Positions 34,465 through 46,978 of a DNA stretch of 64,000 nt are shown in pieces. Position numbers and translations under genes: made by a program. Numbering within the stretch: the stretch's first letter is position 1; each line of letters starts with the position of its first letter. A model generated the notes under the pieces. That model searched no databases and had not been told where the DNA came from. It was given only the letters and a program-made list of their open reading frames with translations. The stretch is from Malania oleifera (lineage: Eukaryota; Streptophyta; Magnoliopsida; Santalales; Ximeniaceae): positions 10,864,062 to 10,928,061 of the forward strand of contig NC_080418.1 of assembly GCF_029873635.1 (NCBI RefSeq). Reading direction: 5' to 3'.

Positions 34465-36679
34465 GTATGAATAATTACTTCAGCCACATGCTGAGGTTGT
34501 GTTGTATGACTTCAGGACCTGTGTAGGCCTCAAATCTGTAGCCTTTTCATGTCAACCGCCCATTCAAACTGGACGGGCAAAGTGTTCTCTATTCTTGTAT
34601 ATTACCCCCTTATTAATTTCCTGAATCTTTGATTTAACTTTTACTTTGAATGTTAGATTTTGCGACGATATATTGCGCGAGCAAGATTAGTGGAAATTTG
34701 GTCCCATTGGTGCTATAATATTCATTAATATTTTTCAGTCATTGATTAGAATTGAGAATTATGTTATGAGTGGATTGGACCGATTCCATTTGTGTATTTG
34801 TTTAAACGTTTAGTGGGAAGCTGCGACAGCAACGAGAATGTTAATTCAGCTGGTGCTAGAAGAGTTGGTGTCCATCGATCGTTACATATATTTTTTTATT
34901 CGGTAGTGGGTGGCTACTTTTGAGCCTGCCTTTGTAGCACGCTCTGCTTTCGGATTTAAGACCAACAGAGAAATGAGTGTTGAGTGTTCGGGTGGGTTGT
35001 GGGGGAGCACTCCCTATGAGTGGCACTGTTTGCTCACTCTCTTAAAAAGGAATTTTGAAAAGAAAATATCTATGTAAAAGGTGCCTAGCTTGAATTTTAA
35101 AACATAAATGAGACATACGAATAGACTTGCCTGATTGTATAAGATGAATACATAAAATTATATTAAAATAAAAACTAAATTAAAATTTGTCCAAATTAAT
35201 CTGAATTCAAATTTAAAATTTATATTCTCAAAGCACTATCTCAGACATTTAGGTAAATATGTTAAAAAGGTTTTGACATTTCAAGAAAATAAAAATATAT
35301 ATGAAAAAAATTGTCTACTTTGTTATGTACTTTAAATTTTCAATTGGAAAATAAATCATCCATGGACGCCCCAAAAATGTCTCAAGTCACTGATACATGC
35401 CTGCCCATCAGGAGGGCTAAATATTTTTACACAGGGTAGGCCGGAACATGGATGCTCAAGGTGACATGCAAATGGGGTTAACTATTAAAAAGAAAGAGTC
35501 CAAACAAGATTTAAAACCTAGATTATTTTCTGAGCCCTAGCGCCTTTTTGGCTGACGCATACTCGGCAAGGATGCTTTTGACAAATTCAAGGAGTCATAC
35601 ATCAGCCAATAAAATTAAACTAATAAACCGCCAGCCACACTTCTTGTCTCTTTCCGATCGCATGTAAAATGAATATAGCCATTGTTGATGAATTCAAAGG
35701 AGAAAATAATTGAGTCCAAGAAGACTAGTTCTATACTAACAAAAACAATAGTAAAATGGTAGCACAGCATCCTCCAACCCAACCTAATATCAGCTGGCTT
35801 GGGCTGAAAATTTACAAAGGTAGGTTTGAATGGACTTCCACCACGCTTTTAACAAAAAGAAGAATGAAGATAACCCAGATTGCGTCCAGCTTCAACCATA
35901 CATAGGCTAAACCAGTATAGTTCCATTCATCAATTACCAATTTGACCTGGGGTTTTAATTAAAGAATTTCCTCACCCACTCAAGTCTTCATCTAAACACA
36001 CAAGGCAAAGTTTTAAAATAAAAAATTAATAAAAGAAAAAAACAGAATTACAACAGAAACAAGTTGGACGGTAAAAGCTGCATCTGCTGTCCTCAATTTA
36101 TCTTCTGCAGGTGCCACTAAGCTTGGTTCACAAAATAAAATGGAGAGAAAAATAAAATAGAATCAGTACTACTGAAGGCAAAGTTGATACCATTCCAACC
36201 AAACTAAGAACAGCTATTTTTAAATTCCATCCCAGAACTGTAACAGATACCATCCCATGTTGGTTCGATTAAAACCAACTTTTAGATGGTCATATGGCTT
36301 GCAGTAATACCGTCTTTTCAGTTACGTTGTGAACCAAATGTAACACTAGACACCAATCTTCATAGGGAGCTCCATACCAAATGCTCGAGAGACGTGATGA
36401 CAGGTCCTTCTGGACAAGGATAGAACCACCAAAATGGTCTTCGGTTTAAGCGGTTCTGTTGGTCAAGCAAGTTAAAGATTATCACAATATATACATTTGC
36501 ATGAGAGATGGAAAGGAGAGATGGAAAGGGAAACCAAAAAGTAAAGCAATACCTGTTTTCCTTCTTTGGCTCTTGGGAAATATCAACTCCTAGTCATCAT
36601 GTTATATATCACTGCAAGAAAAGATGAAAATGAGACTTTGATAGAACGAATGATCGCATTTTTTCCCCCCAAATGCCAC
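34465..36679. other. Convergent 3' region between MPP6 and the GRAS gene
   Basis: Holds the unplaced 3'UTRs of both genes. On the minus strand, 128 bp beyond the GRAS stop, AACAG|gtattg (36552) looks like a splice donor, and a similar AACAG|gtaagc lies just beyond the homologous end of the GRAS pseudogene (51791). Otherwise AT-rich, with no ORF or known repeat. Confidence 0.4.
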
Positions 36680-38932
36680 CTAGGCAGTTCTCCAACAGGA
36701 GAGAGCAAATATGATTCTGCCCTTCCATCCCTGCAACATCCACTGGCTGTCCTCGTCCACCACAAAATCCCTGTGGTAACCTGAAATTACCTTACTCTTC
36801 ACTCTCCTCAAAATGTCCCGGTTTAGTGGGAGCTGCCTAAACCCAGCCCTAAGATTTCGGACAAGCCACTGCTTGTATGATTCCGGCCTTTCAACCCTCT
36901 CCGAACCCTCGCATGCTATCACATTCATCGCATCTCTCCCGTATATCTCGGTCTCATACATCATCCTTGCTTCATCTTCACGGGGTACACATGCCTCAAA
37001 CATATCAAACAATGCAGAGAAGTGGAAGAGTGCCTCCCGGAACCTTGTGGTGAAGAAAGGGGCATTGTAGGTCCCATTAACCACCCCGTGGATGAAAAGA
37101 TCTGGATTTATCCTCCTGATCATGCTCAGCACAGCATCCCTTGGGTTGTTGTTTGCCACCACGGTCTCATCAAGTAGGTTCCTGAACCGGTACAAACAAT
37201 TCACAACAAGCAGCTCATCTTTGTCAATCTTGAATTCCTCCAATTCTATAGTTTCCCATTTCTTTGCAATAGCATTATACTCAAATGGAACATGAAATCT
37301 AGCACAATAATCTGCTAAGCGACGTCCTGTCTCTTCAACCCTTTCTGCAGGGCGAAAGCCTGGTTGGGGAAGCTCTATTCCAGTAATGCGAAGCTTTGGA
37401 GGGCCGCCAGGTCTTGCAGAAAGGCGCTGGATAAGGCAAGGCCACTGGAAACCATAGAGGATACCAAAATCAATAATGTGGAGCCTCGTGGCCTTCTCGG
37501 CTAGATTTACTATTGTTTGATTGGCAAACATATTCGACATCTTCTTGAAAGGGCATGCTGATATAAATACATGATAAGCTTTTAAGATATCCGAAGCTGA
37601 AGTCCTATTAAGGGCTGCAAATGCTGTATGTAATTGCCCCACATGACCAGCCAAGCGTGCCTCAAGGCCATTAGCAAAGCAATGTGCCAATCTCTGTGAC
37701 CCATCACCGAAAGGAGAAGAGTGCTGCCTAATCTGCTTCAGCAGTTCCCTTGCAGTCCTGAGGTCATTGCTTGCCACAGCTTGTGCACAATGCACCAGAA
37801 CGGTCGTTAAATCCACCAATTCCCCCTTATTACCCTGTCCCTTACCTCGCTTTGTTCTTCCATTTGATCCATTCAATTGTTCACTCTGCTGAAACTTTCT
37901 GCTTGCACCATGTCCTGATGCTCCATTGGAAACACACAATGCAGGTTCATCGCTTGCATCCCTACACAGCAACACTTCATCAAACAACTCTGACTGCTCC
38001 GTCTCCTCAGCATAAATTGCTGAATGCTTGTTACTCCTTCCTTCTTCCAAATCATCACTATCCTCGCGGAAATGATTTTTCCTCCCTCTAGACCCATTCA
38101 ATAAGTAGTGATTCCCCTCCTCCTCTGCAACAGTTACTGTCTTTAAAGTGCTTTTGTTTGGTTCCAGAAGGATTGATCTTTTGTTTTCCAAATTAAAACT
38201 CAGATCATCATCACTCATAAGGAACTTATGGGCTTCTTCAATATCTCTGAACTGCCCAACAGATTGATTCCTGCCAAGTGAATTTGGAACCATAAGGGTA
38301 CTTACAGGAGAATCTGCTAACCCGTCAAGAGAATCACCACCACTGCTTGAGTGAGAATCAGGCTGTGCAGTGGACAGGAAGAAATTTCTAACAAGTGAAA
38401 TTTGTAATTCAGAGGATCCAGACTCCCCCAGTCCATGAACCCAGCTAGAGATAGCCAAGTTTTTAGTAGTGGTACTACTGCAATGGGAGGAGGGATCATC
38501 GTCTGGGCTTTTGACATTCCGATTGACACAAGATGGAGGTTGATGGAGTGAAGGGGGATACTTCTCACCAAGGGCATCATAGAAGGATTTCTCAAAAGCT
38601 TGAAGGGCAAAGCAATCCTGGAACATGCAGGTCTTACCCTCCAAATCCTCTTCCATAAGTATCTGGTTTATGTACTTCAGAACAGCATCAGAGTAGTCGC
38701 TCTCTTCAGGAGAATCTCTCTCCAAACTCGATCCCAACAGTGGACCTAAGCTGCTGCTAACTTGTGGATCATGCGGATGGTAAGGAAGATTCATGAAGTT
38801 GTTGTGTGTTGAACGGTGATTCCTATTATCAAATCCTTTGACAAGTCTTTGATTTGAATGCATTCTAACTAAGTCGTGGTTGGATTTGAATCCGTCCATT
38901 GAACCAGAAAATTCTCCAACAAGGGTATCCAT
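36680..38932 (-). CDS. GRAS transcription factor, LISCL subfamily (SCL9/SCL11/SCL14/SCL33 type)
   Basis: An intronless 750-aa coding frame, close to the length of Arabidopsis SCL14. The N-terminal half is acidic and disordered and holds the LISCL block SDAVLKYINQILMEED (residues about 81-96) followed by MFQDCFALQAFEKSFY. A basic stretch (RTKRGKGQGNKG, about 358-369) precedes the GRAS domain from about 371 to the end: LHRI (LTTVLVHCAQAV), the VHIID core as LHIIDFGILYGFQWP, LHRII, PFYRE (PDLFIHGVVNGTYNAPFF..RFREALFHF) and SAW (W.LQGWKGRIIFALSCW). Proteins of this group act in the nucleus; SCL14 recruits TGA factors in xenobiotic stress responses. That role is inferred for this gene. The frame is open from a GTG at 38938, but ATG at 38932 (MDTLVGEF) is the first ATG after a splice acceptor and is taken as start. 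Which SCL orthologue it is cannot be settled here. Confidence 0.95.
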   Translation of the reverse strand: MDTLVGEFSGSMDGFKSNHDLVRMHSNQRLVKGFDNRNHRSTHNNFMNLPYHPHDPQVSSSLGPLLGSSLERDSPEESDYSDAVLKYINQILMEEDLEGKTCMFQDCFALQAFEKSFYDALGEKYPPSLHQPPSCVNRNVKSPDDDPSSHCSSTTTKNLAISSWVHGLGESGSSELQISLVRNFFLSTAQPDSHSSSGGDSLDGLADSPVSTLMVPNSLGRNQSVGQFRDIEEAHKFLMSDDDLSFNLENKRSILLEPNKSTLKTVTVAEEEGNHYLLNGSRGRKNHFREDSDDLEEGRSNKHSAIYAEETEQSELFDEVLLCRDASDEPALCVSNGASGHGASRKFQQSEQLNGSNGRTKRGKGQGNKGELVDLTTVLVHCAQAVASNDLRTARELLKQIRQHSSPFGDGSQRLAHCFANGLEARLAGHVGQLHTAFAALNRTSASDILKAYHVFISACPFKKMSNMFANQTIVNLAEKATRLHIIDFGILYGFQWPCLIQRLSARPGGPPKLRITGIELPQPGFRPAERVEETGRRLADYCARFHVPFEYNAIAKKWETIELEEFKIDKDELLVVNCLYRFRNLLDETVVANNNPRDAVLSMIRRINPDLFIHGVVNGTYNAPFFTTRFREALFHFSALFDMFEACVPREDEARMMYETEIYGRDAMNVIACEGSERVERPESYKQWLVRNLRAGFRQLPLNRDILRRVKSKVISGYHRDFVVDEDSQWMLQGWKGRIIFALSCWRTA

Positions 38933-38938
38933 AAACAC

Positions 38939-39683
38939 CTGTCGGCAAAAAGCTCAACCGAGGTTCAATCTCAGTTCATTCACCCGAATCAAACAAATCC
39001 CAATAACAACACAAATCCTACGCCCCAAAAAAAAAAAAAAAAAAAAAAAAAAAAGCAAAAAATCACGAATAAACACAAACATGAAATCGAAAAGTGTTAA
39101 ACAATAGACCCCCCCCCCCTCTTCTTTTTGGAGAAAAGAATAATTTAATAAAAAAAAAACTCAAACAGATACAATCATATATGTAATACACGATAAAAGA
39201 AACACAACAACCAAGATTACAAACTCATGAAAGAGCTAAAACACCATCATTCTCATATACAAACAAAAACATCCACTACTGAACTATACAATACAACTCA
39301 CCGCACACAAACCCACTTCTGATAGATTTTGACATTGAAGAACATTACTACAAACCAGATGACAGCATTTCTTGGCCCTAAAAACCATTAGAATGCAGAA
39401 AAATGTTCATACAACGATCAAACAAATGGGAAATCTACAGAAATAGAAAAGAAGATCAGATGCAAGCATTCCAAGTCGATAACAAATACAAAAGCAATCA
39501 ATTTTTTTTTTTTTTAATTTTTAAAAAACACGAAAACTGAAGAACCCAAGATACCGACAGCCGCACAACGTTGTTTTCTTTCGAATTTAAACCGATAAAA
39601 AAATTTAAAAGAAGAACATGCGAATCGATAAAAAAAAGGTTTTGAAGATGAAACATTCAACAGGGTAGAGAAATTCAGAGTAC
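38939..39683 (-). other. Probable 5'UTR intron of the GRAS gene (745 bp)
   Basis: On the minus strand a donor CTCAG|gtactc (39684/39683) and an acceptor gccgacag|GTGTTTATGG (38939/38938) bound T-rich sequence, placing the start ATG six bases into the second exon. Introns in the 5'UTR are common in this subfamily. The intron contains a C10 run (39109-39118) and an A28 run (39027-39054, with few interruptions). Confidence 0.65.
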
Positions 39684-39780
39684 CTGAGACCCAAAGCAGA
39701 TGAAGCAGTGACAGCCGAGCAGCAGTTAAAGCCCCGAGTGAGATTAGGACCGTGAGGCGTGAACGATCAATATAAAGAAA
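39684..39780 (-). promoter_or_regulatory. GRAS 5' leader exon and core promoter
   Basis: Higher-GC block directly upstream of the inferred 5'UTR intron, with a weak TATA-like TTTATATT on the minus strand near 39770. The transcription start is not fixed. Confidence 0.4.
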
Positions 39781-41588
39781 AAAATTTTAAATAAAATTAA
39801 ATGAAAAATAAAAAAAAATCCCTTCATTAATGATGAGCCTTCTGGGAAAGGCTCTGGGTGGGGCAACCAGCCAGGTCAGCTCTCCCCAGAAAACAGGCTG
39901 CTTTCAAGACTACCTGAGGGTCTCGTACGGACACGTGGCAGATAAGATAAAAACATGAGAGGTAATATACTGAATTACACGAGGCTTGGGTCCCATTGAG
40001 ACTGGCGGTTGACCGGGAGCCGCAGTAGCCGGTTTACCTAAGAAGCCGCCGCTCGCGTACGACAAATTACCGATTGGCGTACTGCCCAAGTTTTCTATAT
40101 ATGCCACACATATATATATATATAAAATATGTAGTGTAATGCTATGCGGACCGTGGTTGGATATTCGTGTCTATGTCATTCGGTTCGGTTCTATCTTCCG
40201 GATTTAGTTTTACTCAAGGTTTTGTAGCGGGTCGAGTTTGAGTTTAATAATTATGAAATCGATCGAATTGGAGTTGACCTTTCGGGTTTAATTTTTTCAA
40301 GTTAAATTAAGTTTGAGTATTTTGTTGTGTTGACTCGACTTAATTCGAATGTCTACACTTTGTCAAGTCTTATTTATTGATGATTATTATTTCCCATATG
40401 TAAAATGACTATTTTAATACACTGCTTAGACAAAATACCCATGCTGTTTTTTATGAATCATTCTATTGGGGCGAAGATTAAAATTTTTACCCTATATTTA
40501 TGGAAGGTATTAAATTTGAATTTATATGAATTTAAATCATATGCAGTATAAAATTCACACAACTTCAAATTCAAGATTAGAAATCCATGCTTCCAAACAC
40601 AACGTTGTGTTATGCTTGAGGTATCGAATTTGATTTTAATAATATGAGAAAGGAAATAAAATAGAAGATAGACTACCTCTTATTGTATAGTTTGAACTCA
40701 ATATGATCAAATCCTAAAAATATATCAAATGATGTACACATGAATGCTATTGAAATGCACATAATTAAAATCATAGTTCACAATTTAAACAAACAAGTAA
40801 GTAGGGCAACAACTTATCAAATATGCCAAATAAGCATATGATTCAAGCAAAGGATGCTAATAAAAACCAAACTAAGAATGCTTTAGCAGATAAAAACAAA
40901 AAACAAAATAAAGGGGTTGGATGTTCATTTGAGCCCACTCGAACACATAAGATTAAATTTAGGTTCTTATCATAACCGACTAAAACTTGAAACCCACTCA
41001 ACTAACTTAGTTGGGTCAAGCTTGACTTGAACCCTATACTGACCTATCGTGTGTTAGATTAAGAATAATCGAGTTGACTTTTGAGTAGGTAGGTATATCT
41101 AATATATTTTAATTTTTTATTTATTAATTAAAATAAATTATGACATTGAATTTTGTATGGTTATTTAATTTTAAATTGTGCTATTTTTTTTTTATATAAA
41201 TTATTATTTATATCTTGCTATAATGGTAGTGTTTGAGCGTATTTAGAATTCGACTGATTTCCTCCTTAATTCTTAAAGTCAAAACATTCCACCAACAAGA
41301 GACGCTATTTATGCCTAACACATCATATATATTTGTCTTTACTGTTTTGTTTTGTAGGTAATACTTAATATTGGTTTTTTAATTTGACCTCTAGCCTCCA
41401 CTAGATATTAAAAAGACAAAAAATATATTTTATAGTCCCCTGGTTTTTTATTTTAATGGTATCCAAGTTGATTTAAGAATTTTAACATGAAAGTGAAGAA
41501 TTATATTTTAAGAAATATGTATAATAACATTAAGATTATTTATAATAATCTTTAAAAATTGAAAAATTAAAGATTATTTGAGTAGGTA
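39781..41588. other. Intergenic stretch, no gene seen
   Basis: AT-rich. Around 40140-41100 there are phrases such as gggtcgagtttgagttt and, inverted, cttgaaacccactcaac, typical of an old repeat, but no clean terminal repeats. (TA)n lies near 40111-40125. Confidence 0.4.
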
Positions 41589-42995
41589 TTTTTTTTTTTT
41601 TTAACTAAAGGAGGGCGGTACTTCCAATTATTTATTGATATATCCTCACTTTTGGTAGAGGAATAGCGTGGTTACATGCCAATCATTGGGAGATTACAGG
41701 TAAAAAAGACTTTAAAGGCCTCCCAAAAACAATACCAACAACCAATCAAAACAAAATTACAAATCCAACCAAAGTTAAATAAGAAACAAATCTAAATAGG
41801 CATAACAAAAACAAAAATAATAAAATAAACTAAAATAAAAAAAATCTAAACCTACCAAACAAAAATTGAGAGGATGAACTAATGACGAAGGGAAGTGAGA
41901 CCCAATCTATCCATCCAAATGATACCTTTCAGAAAACATGGCAAAAGATGTTGTTCTTCGTAAATGACATTGTTTCCCATTTCTCCTTCTCTAGCGAGAA
42001 AATCAACTGCATTATTGCCTTTTTAATATTGATGGATCACCATGAAGTTCACTCCTTCTAGTTCCGCCACAAGATCCTCCCAAAAATCCCAAAAATACCA
42101 CAAGGTACATCTACCTTTCCGAAACCAATCAACAACAATTCTTGAGTCATTTTCAATAATCACATTAAAATAATGAAGTCATTTGCATAAATGAATTCCT
42201 TCTAGGATTGCTTTTAATTCTACACTATTGTTCGTACTATTACCAAAATAGCTTGAAAAAATCGCTTTCACGTATCATGCCATGGCAGTCCCAAATGATT
42301 CCTCCACCTTTTGAGGTACCCAGATTGCCCCCACAACTCTCATCACAATTAAGTTTATCCATCTTGCTGGGAGTTTAACAAACGAGATAATTTTTCCAGG
42401 ACTGACGCAAACTCCCTGATGTTGAATTTGAAACTCTTTCAAAATCGTAATGTCTGATATCTTTAATTTTCAAAAAAAAATTAGAGCTCTTAACTAAAGA
42501 ACTAACCCAGTATCGAACACTTCTCCATGTCTGATTAGCACTTTGGTAAACTCCTTCCATTCTTACTTTGCATCTTCGATTCCAGAGGCACCACGCAATC
42601 AAACACGGAATCAGACCGATTAAAATACCTTTAATAGATGATTTTCAAGCATAGTGGAATCAATTTGCAATTTTTTTTTCTAGGGAAGGAACTGTTGGAA
42701 AGAAATCCCCAACACCACACTAACCCGACGCCAAACCTCTAAAGCCACCTCGCCTAAAGAAAGAATGTGATTAGTATTTTCCTGGCTTCTTTGCATACAA
42801 CAATCACAAGTCGAAGCCATCGATATTCCTTTTGCCTGAATTCTATCATCTACTGCCAAATATCTAAATTAGGTTTTCTATAAACACATTGAGATTCTTC
42901 TAGGCAATAGAAAATTCCAAAACCACTCATTCCACTCAAAATTATCACTTCTGCTTCTCACTGCCTCCCATGCCGTTTTTGTAGAGAAATTGCCG
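41589..42995 (-). mobile_element. L1-type LINE relic, 3' part (zf-RVT and RNase H-like) with poly(A)
   Basis: The minus strand ends at a T14 run on the + strand (41589-41602), i.e. a poly(A) tail. Upstream, minus-strand frames recall LINE ORF2 C-terminal parts: a zinc-binding reverse-transcriptase region (W.W.F.LPRRISMC, KGI.MASTCDCC, NHILSLGEVALEVW; about 42700-42990), the linker with IAWCLWNRRCKVRMEG (42540-42602), and a plant LINE RNase H-like part at 42000-42370. Several stops and frame changes are present. It is 5'-truncated, as is usual for LINEs. Confidence 0.75.
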
Positions 42996-43034
42996 TTAGG
43001 GGCAGACTTCCAGATGAATATATCCTGACCACTT

Positions 43035-45212
43035 TTACCACCAAGGTATGGATTTACTGATTTGATATCTTATGCTTTCATTACCAATTGCACGGATCCG
43101 ACTACTTTTCAAGAGACAGTGCACGACTAAGAGAAAAGTAAGTGGATGGATGCAATGATTGAAGAAATGGAGTTGCTGCATAAGAATTAGACTTGGGATT
43201 TAGTGGAGCTTCCAGATGGGAAGAGGGTGATAGGCTGCAAATGGGTATATAGGAAGAATGAAGCAATTTCAGAAAAGGAAGAAGAGAAATTTAAGGCACG
43301 GTTAGTGGCAAAGGGGTACTCATAGAAGAAGGGAGTAGATTATGATGATATCTTCTCACTTGTGGTCCGACATACCACTATCAGGGTGGTGTTGGAATTA
43401 GTAGCTTATCATGACCTACATTTGGAAAAAAAAAATGGATGTGAAGACGAAATTTTCTCCATGGTGACTTGGAGGAACATATTTATATGGTATAGCCAGA
43501 GGGATTCATTCAACCCAGGGAAGAGCACTTAGTCTGCAAGTTGAAGAAGTCTCTATATGGTCTAAAGCAGTCTCCTAGGCAATGGTACAAACATTTTGAT
43601 TCCTATATGATCCAAATAGGCTAGAAGAGGTGTGAGTATGATTGCTGCGTGTATGTGAAAGTTCTTGATGATTCTCTCATTTTTTTTTTATTGTTATATG
43701 TTGATGACATGTTAATAGTTGTGAAGGATTTAACTGAGGTAAATTAGTTAAAGGATATGTTGCATAAATAGTTTGACATGAAGGATCTTGGTCCAGCCAA
43801 GAAGATACTTGGGATGAAGATTTTTCGGGACAGAACTGCAAGGAGATTGTGGTTATCTTAGGGCGGTTATGTGGAGAAGGTGTTGGAAAGGTTCAGCATG
43901 ACTGATGCTAGATCAGTGTGTACACCTTGAATGAATCATTTTAAATTGTTTACCGCTGAATGCCCAAGGATGGATGATGAAATTTGGGACATGTCAAAGG
44001 TCCCTTATGCAAGTGCTGTGGTAAGTTTAATATATATCATGGTATGTACAAGTCCATACTTGGCACATGTAGTGAGTGTGGTGAGTAAGTTTCTCTCTAA
44101 TCTGGGTAGACAACATTGGGAAGCCGTCAAATGAATTTTCAGATACTTATGGGGTACTTTTAGTTATAGCATCATGTTCGGCAAAGCAACATGATAATCT
44201 ATCAGTTGTGGGGTTTGTTGATGCTGATTATGTAGGGGATATGGATGACATAAGGTCTACAACGGGTTATGTTTTCACTTTTGTAGAAGGACCCATCTGT
44301 TGGGGGTACATGGTATAATCCTTGGTGGCATTGTCTACAACTTAGTATGAATATATGAAAGCCGCCAAAACTGCAAAGGAAGCCTTATGGCTTACAGGTC
44401 TAGTTAAGGAGCTAAGTATACAACAAGGTGGAGTTGTGCTGCGTTGTGATAGTCAGAGTACCATATACTTGGCGAAGAATCAAGTGCACCATGCTAGAAC
44501 CAAGCATATTGATGTAAGGTTCCACAAGATCCGGGAATTGATATCTTCAAGTGAACTTATACTTGAGAAAGTTCACACATCTGAGAACGCAGCAACGTAC
44601 ATCTTGAAAAAGCCGATGACTATTGAAAAGTTCAAGCATTGCTCGAAATTGCTTCATGTTTTCGAGTGCTAGAAAGGAGACATACCCAACCTAACGTTCC
44701 AAGATCAAGGTGGAGCATTGGGCTATGTTTTTCAATTTTTCCTAAGAGGCATATACTCTCCAAGGTAGAGATTGTTGTGTTTTGTGGCTAATATATTTGA
44801 GTGGATGACATACACAAGGAGAAAAAGCATAGCAAGATCAACATGCTGGGGGAAATTGTCGATAGTTTGCTCATACCGTCGACGATTTGACTTGGAAACC
44901 AAGTGCATATTTTCAAAATTTGAATGTGAGCGTTAAGTTGGCTGGGTGTTTAGAGGGAAAGCTTTCAGGTGTTTATTTATGCATTAGTCTGGGTGTATTT
45001 GCATTGTAAGAAAAGTATTGTAAGTGTCTTTGACACAAGATAGTAAAAGTTCTTTGTCGGTTGCCCCTGTGGATGTAAGCATTGTTGAACCATGTAATTC
45101 CTTGTGTTGTTCTTGCTTTTATTTGATTGTTGTGGTTATGTTCTATATATTTGTTCTTTACTGATTGCTGTGTCAGACTTTTGCTATGCAAATTCGTGTG
45201 TCTTATATACAA
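43035..45212 (+). mobile_element. Ty1/copia relic (RT, RNase H, 3' LTR)
   Basis: Begins in the integrase-RT linker (LPPRYGF-like, 43040) and runs through RT (LYVDDMLIV near 43698) and RNase H (43931-44672, RCDSQSTIYLAKNQVHHARTK), then to an LTR. Close to the copia relic at 18365-21454, including the polypurine tract and LTR start. Broken at many points. Confidence 0.85.
44773..45212 (+). repeat. Copia LTR of the 43-kb relic
   Basis: Starts TGTTGTGTTTTG after aaggtagagat and matches the 20889 LTR in order: ggatgacatacacaagg, gtcgatag/ccgtcgacga units, aaccatgtaa, and the end near cttttgctatgcaaattcgtg. Confidence 0.7.
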
Positions 45213-45830
45213 CGTTAGACATTTCTCCATTTAAGTCAACAAAGACTTTGAATTTGTCGGAGCTAGTCCAGCTAGTATACGAGCAATTTGATTACTTCTA
45301 TGGTGAATAAAATCATCACGAAGCTTCCATGTTGGTGTTGCACATCCTTTAATTGAATTAAAGTAAAAGTGATTGTTGTTGATTCCTTTTCAAAAACACA
45401 TCAAAAAGCACATTTTTCAAGTAAGAATGTTTGGCTCCTACACTCTCCCATCCAAACAAGAAATATATTTCACAAACTCTCACCATTACATACGCATCCC
45501 AAACTCCTACATATTAAAACTAGATTCCATACATTAAAATTTTATAACTTTCTATATATGATATATATGGGGAAAGTTACTCTTGTCTTGTTGTGTATAC
45601 ATTTTACTTTAAGGTTTTAGATAGGATCTTCTAACAAATTAAAATTGAATATATTTGGTTTAAATTCCTACTTATAAGGTGATAGATATTCCATTCATGA
45701 CATTTATAGGTCTACACAGTTAAAAAAGATCTCAACATGTGACTTCAGAAAATAGAGTTCCTATTTTTTTTAAAAAAAATATTATAATTATTTTTTTATA
45801 AAAAGGTAAAACTAAAATCTATGAAAAATA
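45212..45830. repeat. Dispersed direct repeat, copy 1 (~620 bp)
   Basis: Matches 54787-55470 in the same orientation from aagtcaacaaagacttt to the final taaaactaaa, with scattered differences and a different (TA)n length. No terminal inverted repeats or coding capacity found, so it may be a non-autonomous element or a duplicated genomic block. Confidence 0.8.
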
Positions 45831-46639
45831 TGTTATTGCTGTATTTAAAATGTACTAAAAGCAATCATATATGGTGTATGAAAGGAGTGGATCATTAAAA
45901 AAGTGAAGCACTTGCATTGGAACCTCACTTGACCTGACTAGACCCCTACTTGTGAAATGCTTAGTTTGGAGAATTGGCTTGCATATCTAAATTATTTAAT
46001 TATAAATGCTGGTCTATACCCTAGATAGAACCTTAAAAAAAAATTTAAAAAAGGCAATCATTATGTTGGCAAAATGGTCCTGATGGATTGAAATGAGTGA
46101 AAAATGAATCCCTTCCCTTGCACTTCTTTTGACTACTAGGAACCTATAATCTCTGAACAAACAGTGGATAGTTCTAAAATCCATGCTCTAGGACACAACC
46201 TAAAGAAAATGCAATTGCAAAAGGTTTACTTGCAACAGCTTAGACAAGGCAGGTAACAGATCCGCCTATTTATCCTAACATGCATAGAAACAAGTTGGCA
46301 TTTTTAACTAAATGTAAACATGCTGTTGCAAACTTGCATACAGGATATGAGGAAAAGCCAATTTAAACTAGATTCAAAGATGTATGTTGCTAAGGTTTTC
46401 GAAAACCTAGGCAATGATGCCTTCAACTACTATTGAACCAATAATAAATGAGGACACTCATCCACTGGAGCCTAATTGAGCAGTTCCACATTAGGCAGTG
46501 AGCATTTCCCCTTGATGACTTCTAGGTAAGTTTCCAGCATATCCCTGTAGATCCTTCTGATAGCTCACTCTGCTTCAATTTACTTTCTCCATCTGCAGTA
46601 TTTCCTCATGAATAGGTAATGATCAATCTTCATGTCCAC
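45831..46639. other. Stretch without a recognised feature
   Basis: AT-rich on the left, more balanced to the right where it approaches a GRAS relic. No ORF above background. Confidence 0.35.
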
Positions 46640-46900
46640 AATTAAATAACAATGCCTCATTAAACACCTCCTATTGTTCATACTCTTGTGTAAACTGCTG
46701 AATGCTCATTACTCCTCCATTCTTCACGGCCACCCTCTTCTTGGCAACGTTTGTATCTTCCCTTCGTCCACTGATTGAATGGATTCATTTTTCACCTTGT
46801 CCCATGTCTGGTTTCATTTCCCTTGGTTTAAGAAAGATCTTCTACCTTACTTTCAAACTGAAAAACAGAATGGCCCTCACTAAGCAGACCTACATCCAGA
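46640..46900 (-). pseudogene. Short GRAS gene relic (N-terminal region)
   Basis: The + strand phrase gtaaactgctgaatgctcattactcctcc with its flanks aligns with 37960-38110 of the intact GRAS gene. Both mirror the segment encoding GRSNKHSAIYAEE and SELFDEVLL. The match fades toward 46900. It is a decayed fragment with frame changes. Its orientation is the same as the intact gene and the 51.8-53.8-kb pseudogene. Confidence 0.65.
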
Positions 46901-46978
46901 AAGAACTGCGAATGATGGCATATTGCACCGGAACAACTGTAGAATGGGGGTTGCTCAGCAAGTTAGCAGGAAGAACCA

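Noticed and set aside
39910-40107. 65-codon minus-strand frame upstream of the GRAS gene
   Set aside because: No homology or promoter-like context; probably chance.
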